Of a stretch of DNA of 64,000 nt, positions 44,089 to 52,261 are shown piece by piece (positions within the stretch are counted from its first letter, which is position 1; each line of letters begins with the position of its first letter). The notes below the pieces were generated by a model that saw only the letters and a list, made by a program, of their open reading frames with translations, did no database searches and was not told the DNA's origin. This stretch comes from Parvibaculum sp. (GTDB lineage Bacteria > Pseudomonadota > Alphaproteobacteria > Parvibaculales > Parvibaculaceae). The stretch spans positions 1 to 64,000 of the forward strand of contig JAEPQD010000002.1 of assembly GCA_017642695.1 (NCBI GenBank), in the 5' to 3' direction. Made by a program: the position numbers and the translations under genes.

Positions 44089-44207
44089 CGGCTAGGGTTC
44101 CGGCTTCGCGCAAGTGAGCAATCGGTTTTGCGAAGTGTCTGGTCCGAGAGCCGCACCCTGTCCGGTGAACAGCGGGCAGGTACACGGCGGGATAAAAGCC
44201 CGGGAGA
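44089..44207 (+). ncRNA. Guanidine-I riboswitch (ykkC)
   Basis: All three conserved blocks of the guanidine-I (ykkC) aptamer are present in order: GGCTAGGGTTCCGGC near 44090-44104, CTGGTCCGAGAG at about 44139-44150, and ACACGGCGGGATAAAAGCCC followed by GGGAGA at about 44182-44206. The aptamer ends 93 bases before the substrate-binding protein gene, in the leader of the guanidine locus. It would turn on the importer when guanidine is present. Boundaries are accurate to about five bases. Confidence 0.93.
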
Positions 44208-44219
44208 CGGATGTAATGC

Positions 44220-44264
44220 GAGGGTTGGCATTGCAGAACCGCCGTGACGCCAATCCTCCGCTTT
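44220..44264 (+). terminator. Terminator hairpin of the riboswitch expression platform
   Basis: GAGGGTTGGC (44220-44229) pairs with GCCAATCCTC (44249-44258) over ten base pairs, including one G-T, followed by CGCTTTTG. It lies 12 bases after the guanidine-I aptamer and before the ribosome site (GGAGG at 44286). It is a likely off-state terminator. Confidence 0.65.
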
Positions 44265-44299
44265 TGAAACGCGATCACTCGATCCGGAGGACTGGCTAT

Positions 44300-45382
44300 A
44301 TGACTTCATTCAAACTCTCTTCCCTGAAGATATTCGCGGCGGCAGTCGTCGCCATGACGCTCGCTTTCACCGCGATTTCGCCCGCCCATGCCGAAGCGAA
44401 GAAGGACTTCAAGGTGGCTTGGTCGATCTATGTCGGCTGGATGCCCTGGGGCTACGCGATGGACAATGGCATCGTGAAGAAATGGGCGGACAAGTACGAC
44501 ATCAACATCGAGGTCGTGCAGTTCAACGACTATATCGAGGCGATCAATCAGTACACGGCGGGCGCCTATGACGGCGTGATGGCGACCAACATGGATGCGC
44601 TTGCCATTCCGTCTGCCGGCGGCGTCGACTCGACGATCCTCCTCATCTGCGACTATTCCGACGGCAACGACGTCATCATCCTGAAGGGCAAGGAAGACCT
44701 GGCCGACATCAAGGGCCAGAAAGTCAACCTCGTCGAGCTTTCCGTCTCGCATTATGTCCTTGCGCGCGCGCTCGAGAAGATCGGCATGTCCGAAAAGGAC
44801 GTGACGGTGGTGAACACGTCGGATGCCGACATGATCGCGGCCTGGTCGACGCCGGACGTCACGGCCATGACGACGTGGAACCCGATGGCGGCGGAAATTC
44901 TCGCCCAGGACGATGCCTACAATGTCTTCGACTCGAGCGAGCTTCCCGGCGAAATCCAGGACTCCCTTGTCGTCAACACGCAGACGCTGAAGGACAACCC
45001 CGCCTTCGCCAAGGCCATGACCGGCATCTGGTACGAGACGATGGCGCTCATGTCCGCGGATGACGAAGCGGCGACGGCCGCGAAGACGGCAATGGGCGAA
45101 GCCTCCGGCACCGATCTTGCGGGCTACGAAATGCAGCTCGCGGCGACGGAGATGTTCTACAAGCCGGAAGACTACATCGCCTTCACGGAGGGCAACCTCT
45201 CCGAGCTCACCACCTTCGTCACCAGCTTCCTCTTCGATCACGGCCTGCTCGGTCAGGACGCGACCTCGCCCGGCTATATCGGTATCGAGCTCGCAGACGG
45301 CACGGTCGTCGGTGACGAGAGCAACGTGCTGCTCCGCTACACCACCGAGTACGCGAAGATGGCTGCGGACGGCGAGCTCTGA
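44300..45382 (+). CDS. ABC transporter substrate-binding protein (guanidine-type)
   Basis: A 360-residue periplasmic binding protein of the nitrate/sulfonate/taurine (NMT1) fold. The signal peptide ends AISPAHA (around residue 31). Typical segments: KVAWSIYVGWMPWGYAMDNG, VVQFNDYIEAINQYTAGAYD and LGQDATSPGYIGIELADG. It lies directly under the guanidine-I riboswitch and is followed by permease and ATPase, so guanidine (or a guanidine derivative) is the inferred cargo; databases usually label relatives as urea-carboxylase-linked transporters. GGAGG precedes ATG 44300 by nine bases. Confidence 0.9.
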   Translation: MTSFKLSSLKIFAAAVVAMTLAFTAISPAHAEAKKDFKVAWSIYVGWMPWGYAMDNGIVKKWADKYDINIEVVQFNDYIEAINQYTAGAYDGVMATNMDALAIPSAGGVDSTILLICDYSDGNDVIILKGKEDLADIKGQKVNLVELSVSHYVLARALEKIGMSEKDVTVVNTSDADMIAAWSTPDVTAMTTWNPMAAEILAQDDAYNVFDSSELPGEIQDSLVVNTQTLKDNPAFAKAMTGIWYETMALMSADDEAATAAKTAMGEASGTDLAGYEMQLAATEMFYKPEDYIAFTEGNLSELTTFVTSFLFDHGLLGQDATSPGYIGIELADGTVVGDESNVLLRYTTEYAKMAADGEL

Positions 45383-45412
45383 CGGTCACCCTTCGAAGAG
45401 GCCAGTAACGCC

Positions 45413-46228
45413 ATGCGTAGATTGATCAACCGGCGACCCGATGTTGCGGCGCGGTTCGGACTCATGATCCTGCCGTTCGTCATCGTCATCATCGCCTACA
45501 TGGTTGCATCCGATGCGCGTCTTTCGGTCAATCCGAACGACAAGCTCCTTCCCGGATGGTCGACGATTTCCGACGCAATCGAGCGCATGGCGTTCCAGCC
45601 CGACCAGCGCACGGGAGACTACCTGCTCTGGAGCGACACCTTGTCGAGTCTCACAAGGCTCGGCATTGGCGTCGGCATCGCCACGCTGATCGGCGGTATC
45701 TTCGGCATCCTGCAAGGCCTCATCCCCTACTTCAGGGCGAGCTTCAACGCCTTCACCAGCGTGCTGTCGATGATCCCGCCGCTCGCGGTGCTTCCCATCC
45801 TCTTCATCATCTTCGGTCTCGGCGAGCTCGCGAAGGTGATGCTCGTCATGATCGGCATCGTTCCCTTCCTGATCCGCGATCTCGCGCTCAGGACAGCGGA
45901 AATCCCGCATGAGGAAATCATCAAGGCGCAGACACTCGGTGCTTCGACATGGCAGATCATCATTCGCATCGTTGTACCGCAAATGCTGCCGCGCCTCATC
46001 GACGGGGTGCGGCTCTCGCTCGGCGCTGCCTGGCTCTTCCTGATCGCGGCGGAAGCGATCGCCTCCGACAGCGGTCTCGGCTACCGCATCTTCCTGATGC
46101 GCCGCTATCTCGCGATGGACGTGATCCTGCCTTACGTCGCGTGGATCACCTTCCTCGCCTTCGCTCTCGACCTTGCGCTGCGGCTCTTCCAGCGCGTCGC
46201 CTTTCGCTGGATGTACCGGGGTAATTGA
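45413..46228 (+). CDS. ABC transporter permease (guanidine-type)
   Basis: A 271-residue permease with about six membrane helices and the EAA loop needed for ATPase contact: KAQTLGASTWQIIIRIVVPQ. The first helix is FGLMILPFVIVIIAYMVA. Same family as SsuC/TauC. It starts 30 bases after the binding-protein stop and almost touches the ATPase gene (stop at 46228, next ATG at 46231). Confidence 0.9.
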   Translation: MRRLINRRPDVAARFGLMILPFVIVIIAYMVASDARLSVNPNDKLLPGWSTISDAIERMAFQPDQRTGDYLLWSDTLSSLTRLGIGVGIATLIGGIFGILQGLIPYFRASFNAFTSVLSMIPPLAVLPILFIIFGLGELAKVMLVMIGIVPFLIRDLALRTAEIPHEEIIKAQTLGASTWQIIIRIVVPQMLPRLIDGVRLSLGAAWLFLIAAEAIASDSGLGYRIFLMRRYLAMDVILPYVAWITFLAFALDLALRLFQRVAFRWMYRGN

Positions 46229-46230
46229 GC

Positions 46231-47004
46231 ATGACGCGTGTCACCGTCGAAAATGTCTGGAAGGTCTATGGCGATCAGACCGTGCTCGAGAACATCCATT
46301 TCGAGACGGAGCCCGGTTCCTTCATCGCGCTTGTCGGTCCGTCGGGCTGCGGCAAGTCCACCTTCCTGCGCATGATGCTCGGCGACGAGGCGCCGTCCAA
46401 AGGCCGCATCCTCATCGACGGCGTCGCGCTCGAGGACGAACCCTCGCCGGACCGGGGCGTCGTCTTCCAGCGATATTCCGTTTTCCCGCATCTCACCGCG
46501 CTCCAGAACGTGATGCTCGGCCTCGAATTCGCCCAGAGCCCCGTCATGGGCCGGCTTTTCGGGCGCAAGCGGCGCGAGGCGCGCACCGCCTCGCTCGAGA
46601 TGCTGAAAAGCGTCGGCCTTGCGCATGCGGTGAACAAGTATCCCTCGGAACTTTCCGGCGGCATGCAGCAGCGTCTCGCCATCGCGCAGGCGCTCATCAA
46701 GAAGCCGAAGATCCTGCTGCTCGACGAGCCCTTCGGCGCGCTCGATCCCGGCATCCGCAACGAGGTGCACGAGATCATGCTGCGCCTCTGGCGCGAGGAA
46801 GGCATGACCATCTTCATGGTGACACACGACCTTTCCGAAGCCTTCAAGCTCGGCACGCGCGTCATCGCCTTCGATCGCGTGCGCAACCGGCCGGAAGAAC
46901 AGAAGGCCTATGGCGCGACCATCACCTTCGATCTCAAGGTCGACGGCAAGAGCGCGCCGCCGCAACCGCCGGTGGACGCAACGCTTGCGGCGGCGGCGCA
47001 GTAG
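46231..47004 (+). CDS. ABC transporter ATP-binding protein (guanidine-type)
   Basis: A 257-residue ATPase with Walker A GPSGCGKST, Q-loop VVFQRYSVFPHL, signature LSGGMQQR, Walker B KILLLDEPFGALDPG, and H-loop VTHD. The C-terminus has an extra 30-residue Ala/Pro-rich tail. The first ATG is at 46231; a TTG at 46225 overlapping the permease stop would add two residues. It completes the importer. The next gene follows after a 119-base gap that holds a second guanidine riboswitch. Confidence 0.93.
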   Translation: MTRVTVENVWKVYGDQTVLENIHFETEPGSFIALVGPSGCGKSTFLRMMLGDEAPSKGRILIDGVALEDEPSPDRGVVFQRYSVFPHLTALQNVMLGLEFAQSPVMGRLFGRKRREARTASLEMLKSVGLAHAVNKYPSELSGGMQQRLAIAQALIKKPKILLLDEPFGALDPGIRNEVHEIMLRLWREEGMTIFMVTHDLSEAFKLGTRVIAFDRVRNRPEEQKAYGATITFDLKVDGKSAPPQPPVDATLAAAAQ

Positions 47005-47012
47005 ATAACCCG

Positions 47013-47081
47013 CCGGACGGGACGGCCCGTCCGGTTTTGCAAGGCCCCGGTTCAACGGGGCGAGTGCCTGGACGGCCAGGC
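47013..47081 (+). ncRNA. Guanidine-II riboswitch (mini-ykkC)
   Basis: Two hairpins with the required GG-ACGR-CC loop closure: CCGGACGGG-ACGG-CCCGTCCGG (47013-47034) and GCCTGG-ACGG-CCAGGC (47066-47081). Both loops read ACGG. The 31-base linker contains a third small hairpin CCCCGGTTCAACGGGG. The pair stands upstream of the deiminase-type gene, whose ribosome site (GAGGAG) begins 28 bases later. The first hairpin is followed by TTTT and may in addition end the importer transcript. The match to the published motif is by eye; the fold is strong. Confidence 0.85.
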
Positions 47082-47123
47082 TTCGGCCCGGGGAAACCCG
47101 GCGCGCAAGAGGAGATGTGCGCG

Positions 47124-47960
47124 ATGGCGGAAGCATCCCGCAGCGAAAAATATACAGGCCCCTATGCCGCGCAACAGGAGCGCTATTACCGGCTCTTCGG
47201 CGGCGCAAAGGCGAAAGCGCGCGATTTCAGCGAAGCAACCGGCAATCCCGCGACCCTGCCGGCAGACCTCATCCGCTCGCGCGAAACGGTGCCGGGCGGC
47301 TGGGCGCATGCGCTGCCGCTCGCGCGGGGCGAGACGCTCCGCGTCCTCAATACGCATGGCACACCCGGTGTGTCGCTGCTCTTCTACAACGCGAAGGACA
47401 GGAGCGAGCGCTTCAACGCGGGCGACACGGTGAAGATCCAGTGGAATGCGCGGCTCAGCCGGGGCCGTGTCCTCTTTTCCGACATGGGCCGCGTGCTCGC
47501 CTCGATCACGGATGACACTTTCGGCCACAACGACGCGCTGACCGGCGGTTCGACGCCCGCCAGCAACGCGGAACGCTATGGCGACGCGACGCTGCGCAAC
47601 ACGCGCAACAACTTCATCCTGCTCGCCTCGAAGAACGGGCTCGACAAGCGCGACGTGCCGCCCTGTCTCACGCTCTTCGCGCCGGTCGGCGTCGACGGCG
47701 GCGGCATGTTCCGCTGGGAGGGCGAGGGGCCGAAACCGGGCGACCATGTCGACCTCCGCGCCGAGCTCGACCTTCTCGTCTTCGTCTCGAACGCGCCGCA
47801 TCCCTTCGCGCCCGGCGACTACGCTCCGAAGGAAATCGATCTCGTCGTCTGGAACTCGCCGCCTCCTTCGGCGGATGACTTCTGCCGCACCGCGACGGAG
47901 GAAGCCGTGCGCGGCTTCGAGAACAATGCGCGCTATCTCGCCGCGCTCGGAGAGGAGTGA
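47124..47960 (+). CDS. DUF1989 family protein, carboxyguanidine deiminase subunit type (urea carboxylase-associated protein)
   Basis: A 278-residue DUF1989 protein. Members next to guanidine/urea carboxylases form the two-subunit carboxyguanidine deiminase (CgdAB), which turns N-carboxyguanidine into allophanate. Motifs: YRLFGGAKAKARDFSEATGN, LPLARGETLRVLNTHGTPGV, SLLFYNAKDRSERFNAGDTV, LRNTRNNFILLASKNGLDKR. It starts at ATG 47124 with GAGGAG nine bases before; ATG 47115 is possible. Whether this is the A or B subunit I cannot tell. It is followed by the partner gene after four bases. Confidence 0.88.
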   Translation: MAEASRSEKYTGPYAAQQERYYRLFGGAKAKARDFSEATGNPATLPADLIRSRETVPGGWAHALPLARGETLRVLNTHGTPGVSLLFYNAKDRSERFNAGDTVKIQWNARLSRGRVLFSDMGRVLASITDDTFGHNDALTGGSTPASNAERYGDATLRNTRNNFILLASKNGLDKRDVPPCLTLFAPVGVDGGGMFRWEGEGPKPGDHVDLRAELDLLVFVSNAPHPFAPGDYAPKEIDLVVWNSPPPSADDFCRTATEEAVRGFENNARYLAALGEE

Positions 47961-47964
47961 GGTC

Positions 47965-48594
47965 ATGACGCTCTCCAACAGACATGAAGACCAGGCGATC
48001 TACGATTTCACCGTGCCCGCGCTTCAGCCGTGGTCGCATGTGCTGAAGAAGGGGCAGATCCTTCGCATCGTCGATCTCGAAGGCCAGCAGGCCGTCGACA
48101 CGCTGTTCTACTCGAAGGCCGATCCGTCGGAGCGCTACAGCGCGCAGGACACGGCGCGGGCGCAGAACTCGCCCTACATCACCTCGGGCACGAAGCTCGT
48201 GTCGAACGAGGGCAACGTGATGGCAACCGTCATCGCCGACACGTCGGGTGGTCACGATACGTCGGCCGGCGCCTGCTCGGCGGAAGCGAACACGGTGCGC
48301 TTCGGTCACGAGACGCTTTACATGCACAGTTGCCGAGACAATTTCGTGATGGAGCTCTCGCGCCACGGGCTCACCAAGCGCGACATCGTCTCCAACATCA
48401 ATTTCTTCATGAATGTGCCGGTGGAGGAAGACGGAACGCTCGCCATTGTGGACGGTCTGTCGAAGCCGGGGGACTATGTCGAGGTCAGGGCGGAGATGGA
48501 CGTTCTCTGCGTGATCTCGAATTGCCCGCAGGTGAACAATCCCTGCAACGGCTTCAACCCCTCGCCCGTGCGCACATTGATCTGGGACGCCTGA
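47965..48594 (+). CDS. DUF1989 family protein, carboxyguanidine deiminase partner subunit
   Basis: A 209-residue DUF1989 protein, shorter than its neighbour. Conserved parts: GQQAVDTLFYSKADPSERYS, DTSGGHDTSAGACSAEANTV, LYMHSCRDNFVMELSRHGL and INFFMNVPVEEDG. In known systems the two related chains form a heteromer. GAGGAG (47951-47956) precedes ATG 47965. It is 46 bases upstream of the carboxylase, which has its own strong ribosome site. Confidence 0.88.
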   Translation: MTLSNRHEDQAIYDFTVPALQPWSHVLKKGQILRIVDLEGQQAVDTLFYSKADPSERYSAQDTARAQNSPYITSGTKLVSNEGNVMATVIADTSGGHDTSAGACSAEANTVRFGHETLYMHSCRDNFVMELSRHGLTKRDIVSNINFFMNVPVEEDGTLAIVDGLSKPGDYVEVRAEMDVLCVISNCPQVNNPCNGFNPSPVRTLIWDA

Positions 48595-48640
48595 TGCGTT
48601 CCCGCCCGGCGGGGTGCCGCCGGGCGACTTCGGAGGCCAG

Positions 48641-51600
48641 ATGTTCAAGAAGGTTCTGATCGCCAATCGCGGGGAGATCGCCGTCCGCGTCATCGCGACG
48701 CTGAAGAAGATGGGCGTCGCGTCGGTGGCGGTCTATTCGGAAGCGGACCGCTTCGCGCCGCATGTGCGGCTCGCGGACGAGGCATTCTGCGTCGGTCCCG
48801 CGCCCGTTGCGGAAAGCTATCTCGATATCGACGCCATTCTCGATGCCGTGCGGAAGACGGGGGCGGAAGCGGTGCATCCCGGTTATGGATTCCTGAGCGA
48901 GAACCCGGAATTCGCCGCCGCGCTTGCCCGCGAGGGTGTCGCTTTCATCGGGCCGCGCCCCGAGCACATGCGCGCCTTCGCGCTGAAGCACACCGCGCGT
49001 GAGATCGCGGAGAAGAGCGGCGTGCCGTTGCTGCCGGGCTCGCCCCTCATCGTCGATCTCGACGACGCGATGACGCGGGCCGACGAGATTGGCTATCCCG
49101 TCATGCTGAAGAGCACGGCGGGCGGCGGCGGCATCGGCCTTCAGCTCTGCCATTCCGCAGCCGACATGCCGCGCCTCTACGATACGGTGCGCCGCCTCGC
49201 GCTCGCGAATTTCAAGGATAGCGGGCTCTTCCTCGAGAAATATGTCGCCGCTGCGCGTCATATAGAGGTGCAGATCTTCGGCGACGGCGAGGGCGGCGTC
49301 ATCGCGCTCGGCGAGCGCGACTGTTCCGCGCAGCGCCGCAACCAGAAGGTGATCGAGGAGACGCCGGCACCCAATCTGGGCGAGAAGGAGCGCACCGCGC
49401 TTCACGAGGCGGCGGTGCGGCTCGGCTCGAGCGTTTCCTATGCGTCGGCCGGCACGGTCGAGTTCATCTATGACGAGGACGCCAGCACCTTCTATTTCCT
49501 CGAAGTGAACACGCGCCTCCAGGTCGAGCACCCGGTGACGGAAGAGGTGACCGGCCTCGATCTCGTCGAGATGATGGTGCGGCAGGCCGCGGGCGAGCTC
49601 GGCGACCTCGAGGATTACGAGCGCGCCCCCCGGGGTCATGCCTTCGAGGTTCGTCTTTATGCCGAGGATCCGGGGAAGAACTTTCAGCCCTCGTCCGGCC
49701 TTCTCACGGAAGTCTCCTTTCCGGAGGGCATCCGTGTCGACGGCTGGATCGCGACCGGAACGGAGGTGACGCCCTTCTACGACCCGATGCTCGCGAAGAT
49801 CATCGTCAAGGGCGACACGCGCGACGAAGCCGCCGCGAAGCTCGGCGAAGCGCTCGATGCGTCGCGCGTCTACGGTATCGAGACCAATCTCGACTATCTC
49901 GCCGGGCTCGTCCGCACGCCGGAATGTCTCGGCGGCACCATGCTCACCTCGACGCTTGCGGGCTACGACCATGAGAGCGCCGGGCTCGACGTACTATCGG
50001 GCGGCGCGCAGTCGAGCCTGCAGGACTTCCCGGGCCGTCTCGGCTACTGGGATGTCGGCGTGCCGCCGTCGGGGCCGATGGACGGGCTCTCGCACCGGCT
50101 CGCGAACCGTCTCGTCGGTAATCCGGAAGACGCGCCCGCGCTCGAAATGACGCTCGATGGGCCGACGCTCCGCTTCCGCTGCGACGCCATCGTCGCACTC
50201 GCAGGCGCGGAGATGGCGGCGACGCTCGACGGCGAGCCCGTGCCCTTCTGGCAGGCCTTCGCGGCGAAGCGCGGGCAGACGCTCGCCCTCGGCCAGGTGA
50301 AGGGCGCGGGGCAGCGCGCCTATCTCGCGATCCGCAACGGCTTCGATGCGCCCCTTTATCTCGGTTCGCGCTCCGCCTTCACGCTCGGGCGCTTCGGCGG
50401 CCATGCGACGGGCGCGCTCCGCACGGGCGATGTGCTCCGCGTTAACCGCGAGGGCGCTGTCACGCCGCCGGTCGAGGGCGCGCTGCCGCTTTCCGCGCGC
50501 CCGCCGCTCACGCGCGAGTGGGAGATCGCCGCGCTTTACGGGCCGCATGGCGCGCCGGACTTCTTCCTCGACGAGGACATCGAGACGCTCTTCAACACAG
50601 CCTACGAGGTTCACTACAATTCCGCGCGCACCGGCGTTCGCCTCATCGGGCCGAAGCCTCAATGGGCGCGCAAGGATGGCGGCGAGGCCGGGCTTCACCC
50701 CTCGAACATCCACGACAATGCCTATGCCGTCGGCACGATCGACTTCACGGGCGACATGCCGATCATTCTCGGGCCCGACGGGCCGAGCCTGGGCGGGTTC
50801 GTCTGCCCGGCGACGCTCGCAAAGGCGGAACTCTGGAAACTCGGCCAGCTGAAGCCGGGCGACAAGGTGCGCTTCCGTCGCATCACCGAGAAGGAAGCGG
50901 CGGACATGCGCCGCGCCGAGGACACCTGGGTGAAGACGCTGGCACGTCCTGTCGCGCCGCTCGCGCGTCAGGCGCCGAAGGAAGACGCGGTGCTTGCCCG
51001 CATAGGCGATCTCGAAACGGAGGTCACCTACCGGCGCGCGGGCGACGACTACATTCTCGTCGAATACGGACCCATCGTGCTCGACTTCGCGCTCCGCTTC
51101 CGCGCCCATGCGATGATGACGGCGCTCGAGGCGCGTGCGCTTGAAGGCATCATCGAAATGACGCCCGGCATCCGCTCGTTGCAGATCCATTTCGATCCGG
51201 ATGTGCTTCCTGCGCGCAGGCTCCTTGCGACGCTGGAAGAGATGGAGCGCGCGCTTCCCTCTTCCGCTGACATGGAGGTGCCGAGCCGCGTCGTCCACCT
51301 GCCGCTTTCCTGGGACGACGAGGCCGCGCGCGAGGCGGTTCGCAAATATGGCACGCTGGTGCGTCCCGATGCGCCCTGGGTCCCATCCAACATCGAGTTC
51401 ATCCGCCGCATCAACGGGCTGAAGAACATCGCGGAGGTGCGCCGCATCCTCTTCGAGGCGGACTACATGGTTTTCGGCCTCGGCGACGTCTATCTCGGCG
51501 CGCCGGTGGCGACGCCGCTCGATCCGCGCCATCGCCTCGTCACCACGAAGTACAATCCCGCGCGCACATGGACGCCCGAAAACGCCGTCGGCATCGGCGG

Positions 51601-52261
51601 CGCCTATCTCTGCGTCTACGGCATGGAGGGGCCCGGCGGCTATCAGCTCGTCGGCCGCACGGTGCAGATGTGGAATTCGTGGCGGAAGACGCAGAATTTC
51701 GAACAGCCCTGGCTGCTCCGCTTCTTCGACCGGCTGAAATTCTTCCCCGTGTCGGCGGAAGAACTCGTGGAGGCGCGAGAAGCGTTTCTTCACGGCGAAT
51801 ACGACGTGAAGGTCGAGGAAGGCACCTTTCGCCTCAGTGACTATTTCTCGTTTCTCGAAGAGAACGCCGAGGACATTTCCGCCTTTCGCGTCTCGCAGCG
51901 CCGCGCCTTCGAGGAAGAGCGCAAGCGCTGGGAAGAGCAGGGGCTCGCCATGTCCGCAATGGAGCCGGAAGTGGTCGCCGCCGACGAGGTGACCGAGGTG
52001 CCGGAAGGCGGCCGTCTCGTGGAAGCAGGCGTTCCCGGAAACGTCTGGTCGATCGGCGTCCAGCCCGGCGACGAGGTCGCCGCCGACCAGACGCTCGTCG
52101 TGCTCGAATCGATGAAGATGGAAATCGAGGTGCGCGCACCCATTGCCGCGCGCGTCCATGAGGTCCATTGCGCGCCCGGCAAGATGGTTCAGGCGGGGCA
52201 GGCGCTTGTTACGCTGGTGCCGCTCGACGCCGCGAAACCCAGAATGGAGGCCGTGTCGTGA
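48641..52261 (+). CDS. uca: Biotin-dependent guanidine/urea carboxylase
   Basis: A 1206-residue single-chain carboxylase. Order: biotin carboxylase (FKKVLIANRGEIAVRVIATL at the start; STAGGGGIGLQLCHSAADM is the ATP-grasp loop; FLEVNTRLQVEHPVTEEVTG), then a KipI/KipA-like carboxyltransferase (GAQSSLQDFPGRLGYWDVGV to YGMEGPGGYQLVGRTVQMWN), then biotin-carrier domain with the biotinylated lysine near residue 1159 in LESMKMEIEV. It carboxylates guanidine or urea using bicarbonate and ATP. The flanking riboswitches and DUF1989 pair argue for guanidine as the physiological substrate. GGAGG precedes ATG 48641. Confidence 0.93.
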   Translation: MFKKVLIANRGEIAVRVIATLKKMGVASVAVYSEADRFAPHVRLADEAFCVGPAPVAESYLDIDAILDAVRKTGAEAVHPGYGFLSENPEFAAALAREGVAFIGPRPEHMRAFALKHTAREIAEKSGVPLLPGSPLIVDLDDAMTRADEIGYPVMLKSTAGGGGIGLQLCHSAADMPRLYDTVRRLALANFKDSGLFLEKYVAAARHIEVQIFGDGEGGVIALGERDCSAQRRNQKVIEETPAPNLGEKERTALHEAAVRLGSSVSYASAGTVEFIYDEDASTFYFLEVNTRLQVEHPVTEEVTGLDLVEMMVRQAAGELGDLEDYERAPRGHAFEVRLYAEDPGKNFQPSSGLLTEVSFPEGIRVDGWIATGTEVTPFYDPMLAKIIVKGDTRDEAAAKLGEALDASRVYGIETNLDYLAGLVRTPECLGGTMLTSTLAGYDHESAGLDVLSGGAQSSLQDFPGRLGYWDVGVPPSGPMDGLSHRLANRLVGNPEDAPALEMTLDGPTLRFRCDAIVALAGAEMAATLDGEPVPFWQAFAAKRGQTLALGQVKGAGQRAYLAIRNGFDAPLYLGSRSAFTLGRFGGHATGALRTGDVLRVNREGAVTPPVEGALPLSARPPLTREWEIAALYGPHGAPDFFLDEDIETLFNTAYEVHYNSARTGVRLIGPKPQWARKDGGEAGLHPSNIHDNAYAVGTIDFTGDMPIILGPDGPSLGGFVCPATLAKAELWKLGQLKPGDKVRFRRITEKEAADMRRAEDTWVKTLARPVAPLARQAPKEDAVLARIGDLETEVTYRRAGDDYILVEYGPIVLDFALRFRAHAMMTALEARALEGIIEMTPGIRSLQIHFDPDVLPARRLLATLEEMERALPSSADMEVPSRVVHLPLSWDDEAAREAVRKYGTLVRPDAPWVPSNIEFIRRINGLKNIAEVRRILFEADYMVFGLGDVYLGAPVATPLDPRHRLVTTKYNPARTWTPENAVGIGGAYLCVYGMEGPGGYQLVGRTVQMWNSWRKTQNFEQPWLLRFFDRLKFFPVSAEELVEAREAFLHGEYDVKVEEGTFRLSDYFSFLEENAEDISAFRVSQRRAFEEERKRWEEQGLAMSAMEPEVVAADEVTEVPEGGRLVEAGVPGNVWSIGVQPGDEVAADQTLVVLESMKMEIEVRAPIAARVHEVHCAPGKMVQAGQALVTLVPLDAAKPRMEAVS

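Noticed and set aside
47013..47038. Simple transcription terminator only
   Set aside because: The stem and TTTT could terminate, but the GG-ACGG-CC loop and a second identical loop at 47072 fit the guanidine-II aptamer better; both roles are possible.
49994..52168. A 724-residue antisense frame within the carboxylase gene
   Set aside because: The sense strand encodes a complete biotin carboxylase/carboxyltransferase; the antisense product has no recognisable features.
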